Source: a virus. Taken from it: a stretch of 48,557 nt of DNA. The first letter of the stretch is position 1. The number at the start of each line of letters is the position of its first letter. Below are positions 14,941 to 22,296 of this stretch, piece after piece. The position numbers and the translations under genes are program-made. The notes under the pieces were generated by a model. It made no database searches. It was not told where the DNA came from and saw only the letters and a list, made by a program, of their open reading frames with translations. The DNA lies in IMG/VR virus record IMGVR_UViG_3300037245_001406, positions 1-48,557 of that record, one strand, 5' to 3'.

Positions 14941-15107
14941 AAATCCACGCCTACCTCTTGGATGGCCGCGTCCTCGAGCGGGACCTCCCCGTGGATATGC
15001 CGAGGCTTGAGGTAGAGCTCCCCGATGACGGCGGCAAGCGCCGCGTCCTCCGCCGGACGGATGACTCCTACAACGGCGCCGTCATCTACCGCGAGGTCAC
15101 ACCGTGA
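14937..15107 (+). CDS. Small hypothetical protein
   Basis: A 56-residue protein, ATGA-coupled. It looks beta-rich (KIHAYLLDGRVLERDLPVDM; SYNGAVIYREVTP). No motif. Its stop overlaps a GTG start for the next gene. Confidence 0.6.
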   Translation: MKIHAYLLDGRVLERDLPVDMPRLEVELPDDGGKRRVLRRTDDSYNGAVIYREVTP

Positions 15108-15430
15108 GCCTCTCTCTCTCAACGCTCGAGGAGGTCCGCCGGTTTGGGGACCTCCTCGAGCTCGAGGCCGGACCTCCTCTCCGGGATGGCAACCTCGCGG
15201 AGCTCCAATCTCTCGGACTCTGGCGGAGCAACCGCCAGCTCTCCACCGTCCTCGAGGAGCGCGCGGAGCCTTGGCAAAACGAGCAACGCCGGCGCCAGGA
15301 GGAGCGCCGCATGGAGGCCGCGCGCGCCGCGGAGCTCGAGAGGCGCCAGAAGCGCCGCCAGGAGGAGGAGGAGGAGACGCGGCGCCTTTGGGATGACATC
15401 TTTGCCATCGGCCTCCCGCTCAAGCCGTAG
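15104..15430 (+). CDS. Charged coiled-coil protein
   Basis: A 108-residue protein starting at GTG 15104. From about residue 55 it is a long Arg/Glu helix (EQRRRQEERRMEAARAAELE and RRQKRRQEEEEETRRLWDD). The N-terminal part is leucine-rich (LSTLEEVRRFGDLLELEAGP). It may oligomerise or bind a partner. No family recognised. Confidence 0.65.
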   Translation: MSLSLSTLEEVRRFGDLLELEAGPPLRDGNLAELQSLGLWRSNRQLSTVLEERAEPWQNEQRRRQEERRMEAARAAELERRQKRRQEEEEETRRLWDDIFAIGLPLKP

Positions 15431-15499
15431 CGGTAGACGTGGACCCGTTGACGGAGTTATCCTCATGGGCGGCACCACACCACAACAAGGAGGAGGCAA

Positions 15500-15670
15500 T
15501 TGCCAACGTGGATTCTCTACGTGGTCCCGGCCGGCGTCTTGGCCGTGGCCTTTGTGTTGATTGGCCACCGGGAGTTTCGGCGCGCCAAGGAGCGGAGGCG
15601 GATGGCCGCCACCGTCCTCCGTCTCGCAACGGCGGAGCTCAAAAAGCAAGAGCGCGGCGCCGAGGAGTAG
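15500..15670 (+). CDS. Very small membrane-anchored protein
   Basis: A 56-residue protein. TTG 15500 is chosen for the strong AAGGAGGAGG at 15487-15496. One hydrophobic helix (WILYVVPAGVLAVAFVLIG) is followed by a basic helix (HREFRRAKERRRMAATVLRL). The good ribosome site supports it as a real gene. Function unknown. Confidence 0.62.
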   Translation: MPTWILYVVPAGVLAVAFVLIGHREFRRAKERRRMAATVLRLATAELKKQERGAEE

Positions 15671-15710
15671 TCCGGCGCCACGCTCTCAAGGCAAGGAGTG
15701 GTCAAAAACC

Positions 15711-15902
15711 ATGCCCACAAGGACAGTATCCACGCGCTCGAGCCGAGCGCAACCGCCACGCTCGAGCACGCGGCTCCGGCTCCGAGATGTGGTCACCAAT
15801 CTCCGGCGCGTCCGCCAGGACCCGGACGCCAATGACGAGCTCGCCACCACGGCCGAGGACTACGCCACCGAGCTCGAGGAGGCCTCCAATGGCTCGATGT
15901 GA
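15711..15902 (+). CDS. Small hypothetical protein
   Basis: A 63-residue protein with ATG 15711; AGGAG lies 12-13 bases upstream, which is rather far. A Ser/Arg-rich basic start (RTVSTRSSRAQPPRSSTRLR) is followed by an acidic helix (DELATTAEDYATELEEASNG). It overlaps the next gene's start at 15889. Confidence 0.55.
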   Translation: MPTRTVSTRSSRAQPPRSSTRLRLRDVVTNLRRVRQDPDANDELATTAEDYATELEEASNGSM

Positions 15903-16578
15903 CTATGAGCTCCTCCAAGGTCCGCGGTGTTGCCTCGAGGCCGGCCACGCGGACGAGGAGCCGCACCGCTACAAATGCGCCGGCGCGCATTGTCCCGGCC
16001 TCACCTATCCCGCGCACGTCCTCGCGCATCCGGCCTCTTGCGCCATCCCCCACAATGAGAAAGTCCGTATGACGCTCGAGGCCGCGGACACCGCGGCGGA
16101 TTTCGAGGACGGCATGGAGGCCGTCAACGCGCTCCTCCGGCCGGTGGACGGAGAGGATTGGGGACGCCACGCGGCCGCCGAGCTCGGCCGCAAGGCGCTC
16201 GATGGCGGCAACGCTCTCGAGCTGGCGGCCGCGGTGGACACTCTCGCCGGCATCGCCATCGAGAGACACCGGCGCCGGTTTCTCATCGGCACGCGCGTCA
16301 AGGCGCTCCGTGGTTTCTCCGGCGTCCCCATCAACACCGAGGGCATCGTGGACGCGCACTATCCCGCCGGCGTGATGGTGGCGTGGGACCTCGAGGACCG
16401 GCCTCTCCGGCCGGACTACGCGGAGCGCATCCTCGGCGGGATGCTCCCACTACCGCAAGCGGCAATAGGAGCTCCTCTCCGGGACGGTTTCTCTTTACGT
16501 GACCTCGCCTCCCTCGAGGTCCTCCCGGCGCCAGGAGCGGCCACCACGGAGCTCGAGGAGGCCAAAGATGGGAGGTAG
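15889..16578 (+). CDS. Hypothetical protein with N-terminal Cys/His cluster
   Basis: A 229-residue protein; ATG 15889 has GAGGAGG just upstream. Residues 4-35 contain CDYELLQGPRCCLEAGHADE and HRYKCAGAHCPG, a dense set of Cys and His that probably binds zinc. A helical middle (AADTAADFEDGMEAVNALLR) and a small beta-barrel-like part (RFLIGTRVKALRGFSGVPIN, GVMVAWDLEDRPLRPDYAER) follow. The latter resembles KOW or SH3-like nucleic-acid or protein-binding folds (inference). Confidence 0.68.
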   Translation: MARCDYELLQGPRCCLEAGHADEEPHRYKCAGAHCPGLTYPAHVLAHPASCAIPHNEKVRMTLEAADTAADFEDGMEAVNALLRPVDGEDWGRHAAAELGRKALDGGNALELAAAVDTLAGIAIERHRRRFLIGTRVKALRGFSGVPINTEGIVDAHYPAGVMVAWDLEDRPLRPDYAERILGGMLPLPQAAIGAPLRDGFSLRDLASLEVLPAPGAATTELEEAKDGR

Positions 16579-17158
16579 ATGGCGGACGTGTGGAGATGAG
16601 CGCGTTTGCGAGGCTTGCCAATCCCAAGATGGTGGCCATTGGACCGGAGAGGCCGGCGTCCCGCCTCATCCGGGATGCACCAACCCGGACGGATGCCGGT
16701 GTTACCTCATCTCGGATGAGGACATCGCCGCCGGCGTCAACCATCTCCTCCGCGTGGAGCTCACCGAGGAGAGCGGTGACCCGTCCATCATCGCCAAGGC
16801 TCGCATTGTGCCGGCTCAACACGCTCGCATCCACGGAGACCTCGGCGCCACCGAGGGCCGCTCCGTCAAGGAGGTCCTCGAGGATAGCCTTGGCGTGGAG
16901 CTCGAGGTCCTCGAGGTCCACCCCATCGGCGTCTCCGAGGAGGAGTGGCGTAGCGCGCCGCTCCCGCTCATGTGCTCCGGCTTTCTTGGAGACTACCGGC
17001 CGCCTCCTCCGCCGGCGCCGTGGTGGCGCGTGCTCGTGTGGTTGGTCCGCGATGTCCTCGAGCGCATCCGGGGAGATATCCGTTTCCGGTGGGACCGCGC
17101 GGCGCGCAACGCGGCCGAGGAGCTCGAGAGGAGCCGAGACGATGCCAACCGGGATTGA
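16568..17158 (+). CDS. Protein with MuF-like Cys/His motif and hydrophobic C-terminal helix
   Basis: A 196-residue protein. The N-terminus has CGDERVCEACQSQDGG, then VPPHPGCTNPDGCRCYL (about 31-47). The order CxxC...HPxC...CRC is the zinc-binding ending found in MuF-type head morphogenesis proteins, here without the preceding MuF helices. The middle part is charged and beta/helical (VKEVLEDSLGVELEVLEVHP). A Pro-rich hinge leads to WWRVLVWLVRDVLERIRG, an amphipathic or membrane-associated helix. It overlaps both neighbours. Whether it belongs to the head is not shown by its position. Confidence 0.65.
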   Translation: MGGRWRTCGDERVCEACQSQDGGHWTGEAGVPPHPGCTNPDGCRCYLISDEDIAAGVNHLLRVELTEESGDPSIIAKARIVPAQHARIHGDLGATEGRSVKEVLEDSLGVELEVLEVHPIGVSEEEWRSAPLPLMCSGFLGDYRPPPPPAPWWRVLVWLVRDVLERIRGDIRFRWDRAARNAAEELERSRDDANRD

Positions 17159-18209
17159 GTGGACCGAGGAGACGTGGAATCCGGCCACCGGATGCTCGGC
17201 CGTCTCGCCAGGGTGCCGAAACTGTTACGCCGCCAGGATGGCGCGCCGGCTCGATGGCCGCGGTGTTGGCTACGATGGGACCACGCGGCCTCGAGGCTCC
17301 CGCCTCGGCGCCGCCTCGATGTGGACCGGCCGCGTCAATTGGCTCCCGGAGCGCCTCGAGGTCCCGCTCCGATGGCGCAAGCCGCGCACCGTCTTTGTGT
17401 GCTCGATGGCGGACCTATTCCATGAGGAGCTCGAGCTCGGCCGCATCGCCGCCGTCTTTGGCGTGATGGCCGCCACGCCGCGGCACACCTACCAAGTCCT
17501 CACCAAGCGCGCCTCGAGGATGGCGGACTTTTTCGGTTGGCTCGAGCTCCAATCCGAGAGGACGCGCAAGACCGTCCCGCAACTCCTCGCGGAGCATACC
17601 GCCACGGAGCTCGGCCAGATGGTGCCGATGGCCACGGAGTGGCCGCTCTCCAACGTGTGGCTTGGCGTCTCCATCGAGGACCAAAGGCGCCTCGAGGAGC
17701 GGCTCCCCTACCTCATGGATACGCCGGCGGCCGTCCGGTTTCTCTCGTGTGAGCCGCTCCTCGGTCCTCTTGATTGCCACAATGAAACCAACGCCGGAGG
17801 CGAGGACTACGATTGGCTCACCGGAGAAAACTACCAATGGCGCGATGGGAGCCCGGAGAGACTCCCGCTCCGGCCATCCCTTGATTGGATTATCGCCGGC
17901 GGGGAGAGCGGCGCCGGAGCTCGGCCGTCTCATCCGGCGTGGTTTCGCAAGCTCCGCGATGACGCCACCGAGGCCGGCGTGGCTTTCTTTTTCAAACAAT
18001 GGGGAGCGTGGGCGCCAAGACGGCCGGCCATCCTCACCACCGCCATCGAGGAGCGCATCATCACGGACGCCGGTGGTGGTGATGTCTTGATGCGATGTGT
18101 TGGAAAAACCAAGGCCGGCCGCGAGCTCGACGGCCGGACGTGGGAGGAGATGCCGGCTACAATGGATGACACCGTTAACGAGGAGGAGGACAAGGATGGC
18201 AAAACGTAG
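17142..18209 (+). CDS. Phage Gp37/Gp68 family (DUF5131) protein
   Basis: A 355-residue protein. The start MPTGIEWTEETWNPATGCSA, followed by SPGCRNCYAARMA, is the family hallmark: Cys18, Cys25 and Cys28 with CYA. FVCSMADLFHEE (about 85-96), TYQVLTKRASRM, LSNVWLGVSIEDQ, RFLSCEPLLG, WIIAGGESG and FFKQWG follow in family order. These conserved blocks and the Cys cluster resemble radical-SAM-type TIM barrels, so a [4Fe-4S]-dependent reaction on nucleic acid has been considered plausible; I know of no proven reaction. It is widespread in phages and mobile elements. Three of the family blocks are intact, so I expect it to be functional. Confidence 0.88.
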   Translation: MPTGIEWTEETWNPATGCSAVSPGCRNCYAARMARRLDGRGVGYDGTTRPRGSRLGAASMWTGRVNWLPERLEVPLRWRKPRTVFVCSMADLFHEELELGRIAAVFGVMAATPRHTYQVLTKRASRMADFFGWLELQSERTRKTVPQLLAEHTATELGQMVPMATEWPLSNVWLGVSIEDQRRLEERLPYLMDTPAAVRFLSCEPLLGPLDCHNETNAGGEDYDWLTGENYQWRDGSPERLPLRPSLDWIIAGGESGAGARPSHPAWFRKLRDDATEAGVAFFFKQWGAWAPRRPAILTTAIEERIITDAGGGDVLMRCVGKTKAGRELDGRTWEEMPATMDDTVNEEEDKDGKT

Positions 18210-18408
18210 ACGGATGTACGGCACCGCGGAGCTTGCCGCGGAGCTCGGCGTGGACCGCTACCACGTCTCCATGTGGCTCAAGCGCGGCAACCGCAACATC
18301 CCGGAGCCGGACGCTCGGCTCTCGATGGGACCGGTGTGGATGGCGGACACCGTCCGCGGATGGCTCCGCAAGACCAAGCGCCAGCTCAAGGCCGAGGCGG
18401 CCACATGA
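18196..18408 (+). CDS. Small helix-turn-helix protein
   Basis: A 70-residue protein starting at ATG 18196 behind AGGAGGAGG. MYGTAELAAELGVDRYHVSM, followed by WLKRGN, reads as an HTH in which the recognition helix lies around VDRYHVSMWLK. PDARLSMGPVWMADTVRGWL then resembles the wing and last helix of excisionase/AlpA-like or MerR-like small DNA-binding proteins. It may regulate this operon or a promoter elsewhere; it is the best candidate DNA-binding regulator I can see in the window. Confidence 0.75.
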   Translation: MAKRRRMYGTAELAAELGVDRYHVSMWLKRGNRNIPEPDARLSMGPVWMADTVRGWLRKTKRQLKAEAAT

Positions 18409-18887
18409 GCGGACCCGTCAAGGCTCGAGGACCTTGTCCTCACGCCGTAGTGGAGGGGATTTGTTGGCAATGCACACCGGACGCCGAGGTCCTCCGGCAA
18501 GCCGGCGCCGCGCTCTTGCGCGGTGTGAAAATGACCGGCAAGGCCTACGAGGGCATCGGCACCGAGCTCGAGCGGATGGCGGTGGAGCTCGAGCGCCAGG
18601 AGAGCGCCGCGGCCAACTTCGAGCGCATCGAGGGCACCGCCAAGCTCACGGAGTGGCCGCCGGCCGGCACCGAGACGGAGGACCCGCTCGAGAGACCGGC
18701 CACGCTCCTCACCGCGGCGCATGAGGAGGCGATGCGCAAATGGTGGAGCTATCCATGCTCCTTTGGCTTTGAGTATCACGGCGAGATGACGGAGGAGGCG
18801 ATGCGGGACATCCTCGGCATCCCCGCGTCTATGGACCTCGAGGCGCCAGGAGACCACGAGCTCGAGGACGTGGAGCTCGAGCCATGA
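18405..18887 (+). CDS. Hypothetical protein with Cys motif
   Basis: A 160-residue protein with ATGA overlap. The N-terminus has CPHAVVEGICWQC (about 11-23), giving C, H, C and C as possible zinc ligands. A long helical stretch (IGTELERMAVELERQESAAA) and an acidic C-terminus (DLEAPGDHELEDVELEP) follow. No family recognised. Confidence 0.68.
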   Translation: MSGPVKARGPCPHAVVEGICWQCTPDAEVLRQAGAALLRGVKMTGKAYEGIGTELERMAVELERQESAAANFERIEGTAKLTEWPPAGTETEDPLERPATLLTAAHEEAMRKWWSYPCSFGFEYHGEMTEEAMRDILGIPASMDLEAPGDHELEDVELEP

Positions 18888-19336
18888 GCGGATATGTCCG
18901 GGACTTTTTCCGCTCATTGGTCCGCAACGTGGACCCCGGAGACCCGGCGCAGCATCGCGGCTCCTTTGTGCTCGACACTCGAGGCCACGTCCACGGCGCC
19001 TCCGTCCTCGTCAACGGCCACGAGCTCAATGACGTGGTGGCGGATGTGGAAATCATCTCGAGACCGGGAGACCCCGTCCCGCTCGTCACGCTCACGGTGG
19101 TCCCGTGTGAGGGCCTCGTGGCGCAGCTCGAGCGCGCGGACATCAACGTGGACACAAGCCGCATCCGGGAGGCTCTCGATGTCCTCCACGGCCACCGGAG
19201 CGCCAAGGACATCAAGAACGCCAGGACCATCCGCGACGCGGCCGCGCTCATCGCCTATGACCGCGCCGGCCGCAAGGAGGATATGGAGCTCGTGGCCAAG
19301 CTCAAGCGCATCGCCGCCGCGCTCACGCGGCCATGA
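18884..19336 (+). CDS. Hypothetical protein
   Basis: A 150-residue protein, ATGA-coupled to its neighbours. The first half looks beta-rich (GHVHGASVLVNGHELNDVVA, PVPLVTLTVVPCEGL) and the second half is helical (RDAAALIAYDRAGRKEDMEL). No family or active site recognised. Confidence 0.68.
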   Translation: MSGYVRDFFRSLVRNVDPGDPAQHRGSFVLDTRGHVHGASVLVNGHELNDVVADVEIISRPGDPVPLVTLTVVPCEGLVAQLERADINVDTSRIREALDVLHGHRSAKDIKNARTIRDAAALIAYDRAGRKEDMELVAKLKRIAAALTRP

Positions 19337-19650
19337 TGGAGCTCCCGGAGTGGTCACCGGAGATGAGCGACGGATGCACCGCCGCGCCGGATGCCGGACC
19401 GTGGGGAGACCATCGCCGGTGTTGTGTGGAGCATGACCGGCGCTACTACTACGGCGGCACCAAGGCGGACCGGCGCGAGGCGGATGTGGCGATGCGCTCG
19501 TGTATGGTCTCGCGCGGGATGCCGGCGCCGTTTGCGTGGCTATATTTCGGCGCGGTGAGAGTCTTTGGTCACCCGGCCGGCCACCGTCCCGGCGTCTCCT
19601 GGGCATTTGGCGGAGGCCGTTTCTGCTACTCGAGGAGCTCGAGCCGATGA
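19333..19650 (+). CDS. Phospholipase A2-like small protein
   Basis: A 105-residue protein. It carries CTAAPDAGPWGDHRRCCVEH, then DRRYYYGGTKADRREAD. The CCxxHDxxY order (Cys30-Cys31, His34-Asp35) is the catalytic HD dyad and calcium-loop neighbour of phospholipase A2 folds. The Gly-Gly and the following R-AD helix also fit small phage and parvoviral PLA2-like domains. It could hydrolyse membrane phospholipids, perhaps in entry or lysis. It has no signal peptide; AWLYFGAVRVFG is a mildly hydrophobic helix. It is next to another membrane protein with an HPxCRC motif. Activity is inferred only from motif. Confidence 0.66.
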   Translation: MMELPEWSPEMSDGCTAAPDAGPWGDHRRCCVEHDRRYYYGGTKADRREADVAMRSCMVSRGMPAPFAWLYFGAVRVFGHPAGHRPGVSWAFGGGRFCYSRSSSR

Positions 19651-20159
19651 GTGGATGGGATGTCCTCGCCGGCATCATCAACATCGCCGGCATCCTCGGC
19701 GTGGTGCTCGGCATCGTGCTCGGCATCGTGGCCATCGTGCTCGCCACCATCCGCGAGGAGCACGTCAAGCGCCAGGAGGCCACGCGCAACCGCGTCCTCA
19801 CCGCGGCGCGTGGCCGCCTCGAGGAGCTCCGCCTCGATGGGCCGGAGGCCTATGTCTCGGCCGCCGAGGCGGAGGCTTTCTACCGGGAGAGTGAGCGCCT
19901 CCGGCATGAGCTCGGCATCGCCGGCCTCCTCCCGCCGTTTGATGGGCCGCCAGCTCATCCAAATTGCCGGTGTGTCCTCGCGCCGCTCGAGGAGCTTGCG
20001 CACGCGCTCGCCGGTGGCGAGCTCGAGGTTGGCATTGATTGGGCATCCGGCAAGTCCTCCATCAACCTCGTCCCATCCCGCGCCGCCGTTGACGCGCTCC
20101 TCGAGGAGCTCGCCGCGGCCGAGCTGGCGGACCTCGAGCGCCTCTCCTCCGAGGAGTAG
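19647..20159 (+). CDS. Membrane protein with HPNCRC motif
   Basis: A 170-residue protein, ATGA-coupled to the PLA2-like gene. An N-terminal membrane helix or hairpin lies at about 5-33 (VLAGIINIAGILGVVLGIVL and following). A charged helix (EEHVKRQEATRNRVLTAARG) and the motif GPPAHPNCRCVLAP (about 99-112) follow, resembling the zinc-binding end of MuF head proteins. It has an acidic C-terminus. It is the last gene before the terminase genes and is followed by a hairpin, so it probably ends the early/accessory transcript. Function unknown. Confidence 0.68.
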   Translation: MSGWDVLAGIINIAGILGVVLGIVLGIVAIVLATIREEHVKRQEATRNRVLTAARGRLEELRLDGPEAYVSAAEAEAFYRESERLRHELGIAGLLPPFDGPPAHPNCRCVLAPLEELAHALAGGELEVGIDWASGKSSINLVPSRAAVDALLEELAAAELADLERLSSEE

Positions 20160-20165
20160 GCGCCA

Positions 20166-20211
20166 CGCCGCCGGCGGCCGGCCGCGAGATGGGCACCGGC
20201 CGCCGGTGGTG
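20166..20211. repeat. Strong hairpin between accessory genes and terminase genes
   Basis: CCGGCGGCCGG (20171-20181) and CCGGCCGCCGG (20196-20206) are perfect inverted copies. The stem can be extended to 20166/20211 with G-U pairs; the loop has 14 bases. No T-run follows. It may slow or process the transcript at the accessory-late boundary. Confidence 0.8.
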
Positions 20212-20227
20212 GTGTATCCTCGGCGCC

Positions 20228-20818
20228 ATGACCCCGAAACAAGCCGCCTTTGTTGGCTTCTATCTCGGACAAGCCAAAGGCAATGCCACCAAGGCCGCGC
20301 TCCTCGCCGGCTACTCCAAGAAAACGGCGCGCGTCATCGGCGGGGAAAACCTGCTAAAACCTGCTATAGCGGACGCCATCGCGGAGCGGCAAGCCAACCT
20401 CTCGGCCGAGCTCGAGCTCACCCAAGAGAACATTGCGCGCGAGCTCGCGCTCATCGGCTTTTCCAACATGCTCGATTATGTCCGCATCACCGCCGATGGT
20501 GAGCCCTACGTGGACCTCACCGAGCTCACGCGGGATCAAGCCGCCGCGCTCTCCGAGGCCACCGTGGATGATTTCGTAGACGGCCGCGGTGATGACGCGC
20601 GTGAGGTCCGCCGCGTCCGCATCAAGCTCGGGGACAAACGCCACGCGCTCATGGACCTCGCGCGGCTCCTCGGCCTCGAGGCGCCGCGACAGCTCGAGGT
20701 CACCGGCCAACACGGCGGACCCATCGAGGTCCGCGATGCCGAGACATCGCCGTTGGCCGCGCTCTCCTCCGAGCTCCTCCGCGGCATCCGCAAGGAGCTC
20801 CGCGCTCGAGCTCGATGA
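20228..20818 (+). CDS. terS: Terminase small subunit
   Basis: A 196-residue protein. MTPKQAAFVGFYLGQAKGNA begins a helix-turn-helix, then TKAALLAGYSKKTARVIGGE, typical of terminase small subunits (Terminase_2 type), which bind the packaging start site. A helical oligomerisation region follows (RQANLSAELELTQENIAREL), then a beta-like part with VDDFVDGRGDDAREVRRVRI and RHALMDLARLLGL. The stop overlaps the large-subunit ATG (ATGA). Start ATG 20228 follows the hairpin; there is no strong ribosome site (GGCGCC), a weak point. Confidence 0.88.
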   Translation: MTPKQAAFVGFYLGQAKGNATKAALLAGYSKKTARVIGGENLLKPAIADAIAERQANLSAELELTQENIARELALIGFSNMLDYVRITADGEPYVDLTELTRDQAAALSEATVDDFVDGRGDDAREVRRVRIKLGDKRHALMDLARLLGLEAPRQLEVTGQHGGPIEVRDAETSPLAALSSELLRGIRKELRARAR

Positions 20819-22272
20819 CCAAGGCCGCCGAGGTCCTCAAGTCCGAGGTCTCCGTGGACGAGGTAGACGCCGAGCTCGCGCGCCGCGCCAAGGACGAGCT
20901 CGCGGAGTTTGTCCGTGAGGCGTGGGCCATCCTCGAGCCGGAAACCGAGCTCCGGTGGAATTGGCATCTAGACGAGCTTTGCGATGTCCTCGAGCGCGTC
21001 ACCGCCGGCGAGCTCACGCGCGTGGTCATCAACGTCCCGCCGGGGACGATGAAATCTCTTTTGGTGTCCGTCTTTTGGCCGGCGTGGGAGTGGGCCTCCA
21101 ATCCCGGCCTCCGGTATTTCGCCGCCAGCTATGGCGAGGAGCTCGCCGTCCGGGACAACGAGCGGCTCCGGGACCTTGTGACGAGCTCGTGGTATCAACG
21201 CCACTACAACCTCACGCTCAAGAGGAGCGCCAACCAAAAAGTCCGTTTCAACACCACCGCCGGCGGATGGCGCATCGGGACCTCCGTGGGAGGCCGCGGC
21301 ACCGGCGAGCACCCGGACCGCGTCATCATTGATGACCCGCTCACCGCCGAGCAAGCGCGGAGCTCCAAGTATCGGGACCGCGCCATCCAATGGTTTAAGC
21401 GCACCATCGCAACGCGCGGCAAGGCTCGAGGCGTCCGCATCGTGCTCATCATGCAAAGGCTCCATGAGGAGGACCTCGCCGGCCATCTCTTGGAGTCCAA
21501 CACCGGATGGGAGCACGTCTCCTTTCCGATGCGCTACGCCAAGAAACCAAAGCCGCCGGCGCCGCGGCCGGACCCTCGAGACCACCGCATCACGGACGGT
21601 GAGCTCCTTTGGCCGGAGCTCTTTACCGAGGAGATGGTGGCCGAGCTCGAGATTGACCTTGGACCATTCGGCACCGCGGGACAGCTCCAACAGTCCCCGG
21701 CGCCGGAGGGTGGCGGCCTCTTTCGGCGTGAGTGGTTTGGCATCATTGATGCGGCGCCGGCGGCCTCGGATAGATGCCGAGGATGGGACACCGCCGGCAC
21801 GGACAACGCCGGCGACTACACCGCCGGATGTCTCATCGGCTATGACCGGAGCACCGGCCTTTTCTACATCGAGGACGTCCTCCGCGAGCAAATGGACCCT
21901 CTCTCGGTGGAGCTCGTCATCAAGCAAACGGCGGAGATGGACGGCCGAGATGTGAGCATCGTGGAGGAGCAAGAGCCGGGGAGCTCTGGCAAGGGAGTCA
22001 TCGCAACGCGCACGCGCCAGCTCGCAGGCTATGATTACGCCGGCGTCCCCACATCGGGAGACAAGGTCACGCGCGCTCGAGCTTTCCGAGCTCAATGCCA
22101 AGCGCGCAACGTGCTCCTAGTGAGAGCGCCGTGGAATCGAGCATACTTGGACGAGCTCGCCGTATTTCCGGCCGGCGCGCATGATGACCAAGTTGACGCG
22201 AGCTCGGCCGCCTTCAACGAGCTCACCACCGGCGCGCGTCCGCTGGACGAGCGTGACATTGAAATGGGATAA
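20815..22272 (+). CDS. terL: Terminase large subunit
   Basis: A 485-residue protein. The ATPase half contains RVVINVPPGTMKSLLVSVFW (Walker A variant PPGTMKS, about 76-82), DRVIIDDPLTAEQA (Walker B, about 163-176) and RIVLIMQRLHEEDLAGHLL (coupling motif). The nuclease half has RGWDTAGTDNAGDYTAGCLI (first Asp about 322) and later DQVDASSAAFNELTTGA. It moves DNA into the procapsid through the portal and cuts it. Length and motifs are normal for the family. It overlaps terS by 4 bases. Confidence 0.95.
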   Translation: MTKAAEVLKSEVSVDEVDAELARRAKDELAEFVREAWAILEPETELRWNWHLDELCDVLERVTAGELTRVVINVPPGTMKSLLVSVFWPAWEWASNPGLRYFAASYGEELAVRDNERLRDLVTSSWYQRHYNLTLKRSANQKVRFNTTAGGWRIGTSVGGRGTGEHPDRVIIDDPLTAEQARSSKYRDRAIQWFKRTIATRGKARGVRIVLIMQRLHEEDLAGHLLESNTGWEHVSFPMRYAKKPKPPAPRPDPRDHRITDGELLWPELFTEEMVAELEIDLGPFGTAGQLQQSPAPEGGGLFRREWFGIIDAAPAASDRCRGWDTAGTDNAGDYTAGCLIGYDRSTGLFYIEDVLREQMDPLSVELVIKQTAEMDGRDVSIVEEQEPGSSGKGVIATRTRQLAGYDYAGVPTSGDKVTRARAFRAQCQARNVLLVRAPWNRAYLDELAVFPAGAHDDQVDASSAAFNELTTGARPLDERDIEMG

Positions 22273-22296
22273 CCTCCGCGCGAGAGGACGAGGACA

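Noticed and set aside
15448-15476. TTGACG as a promoter -35 before the 15500 gene
   Set aside because: No acceptable -10 box lies 15-19 bases downstream (region is GC-rich).
18196-18408. Lysogeny regulator or excisionase proof of a temperate life style
   Set aside because: The small HTH protein is compatible with this, but I found no integrase, attachment site or repressor pair, so the life style stays undecided.
5221-22117. Many long open frames on the - strand (for example 5221-6384, 22117-23397, 43332-45476)
   Set aside because: They mirror + strand genes with clear motifs and arise because GAG/CTC-rich codons give few stop codons in the antisense frame. None has a ribosome site plus recognisable domain.
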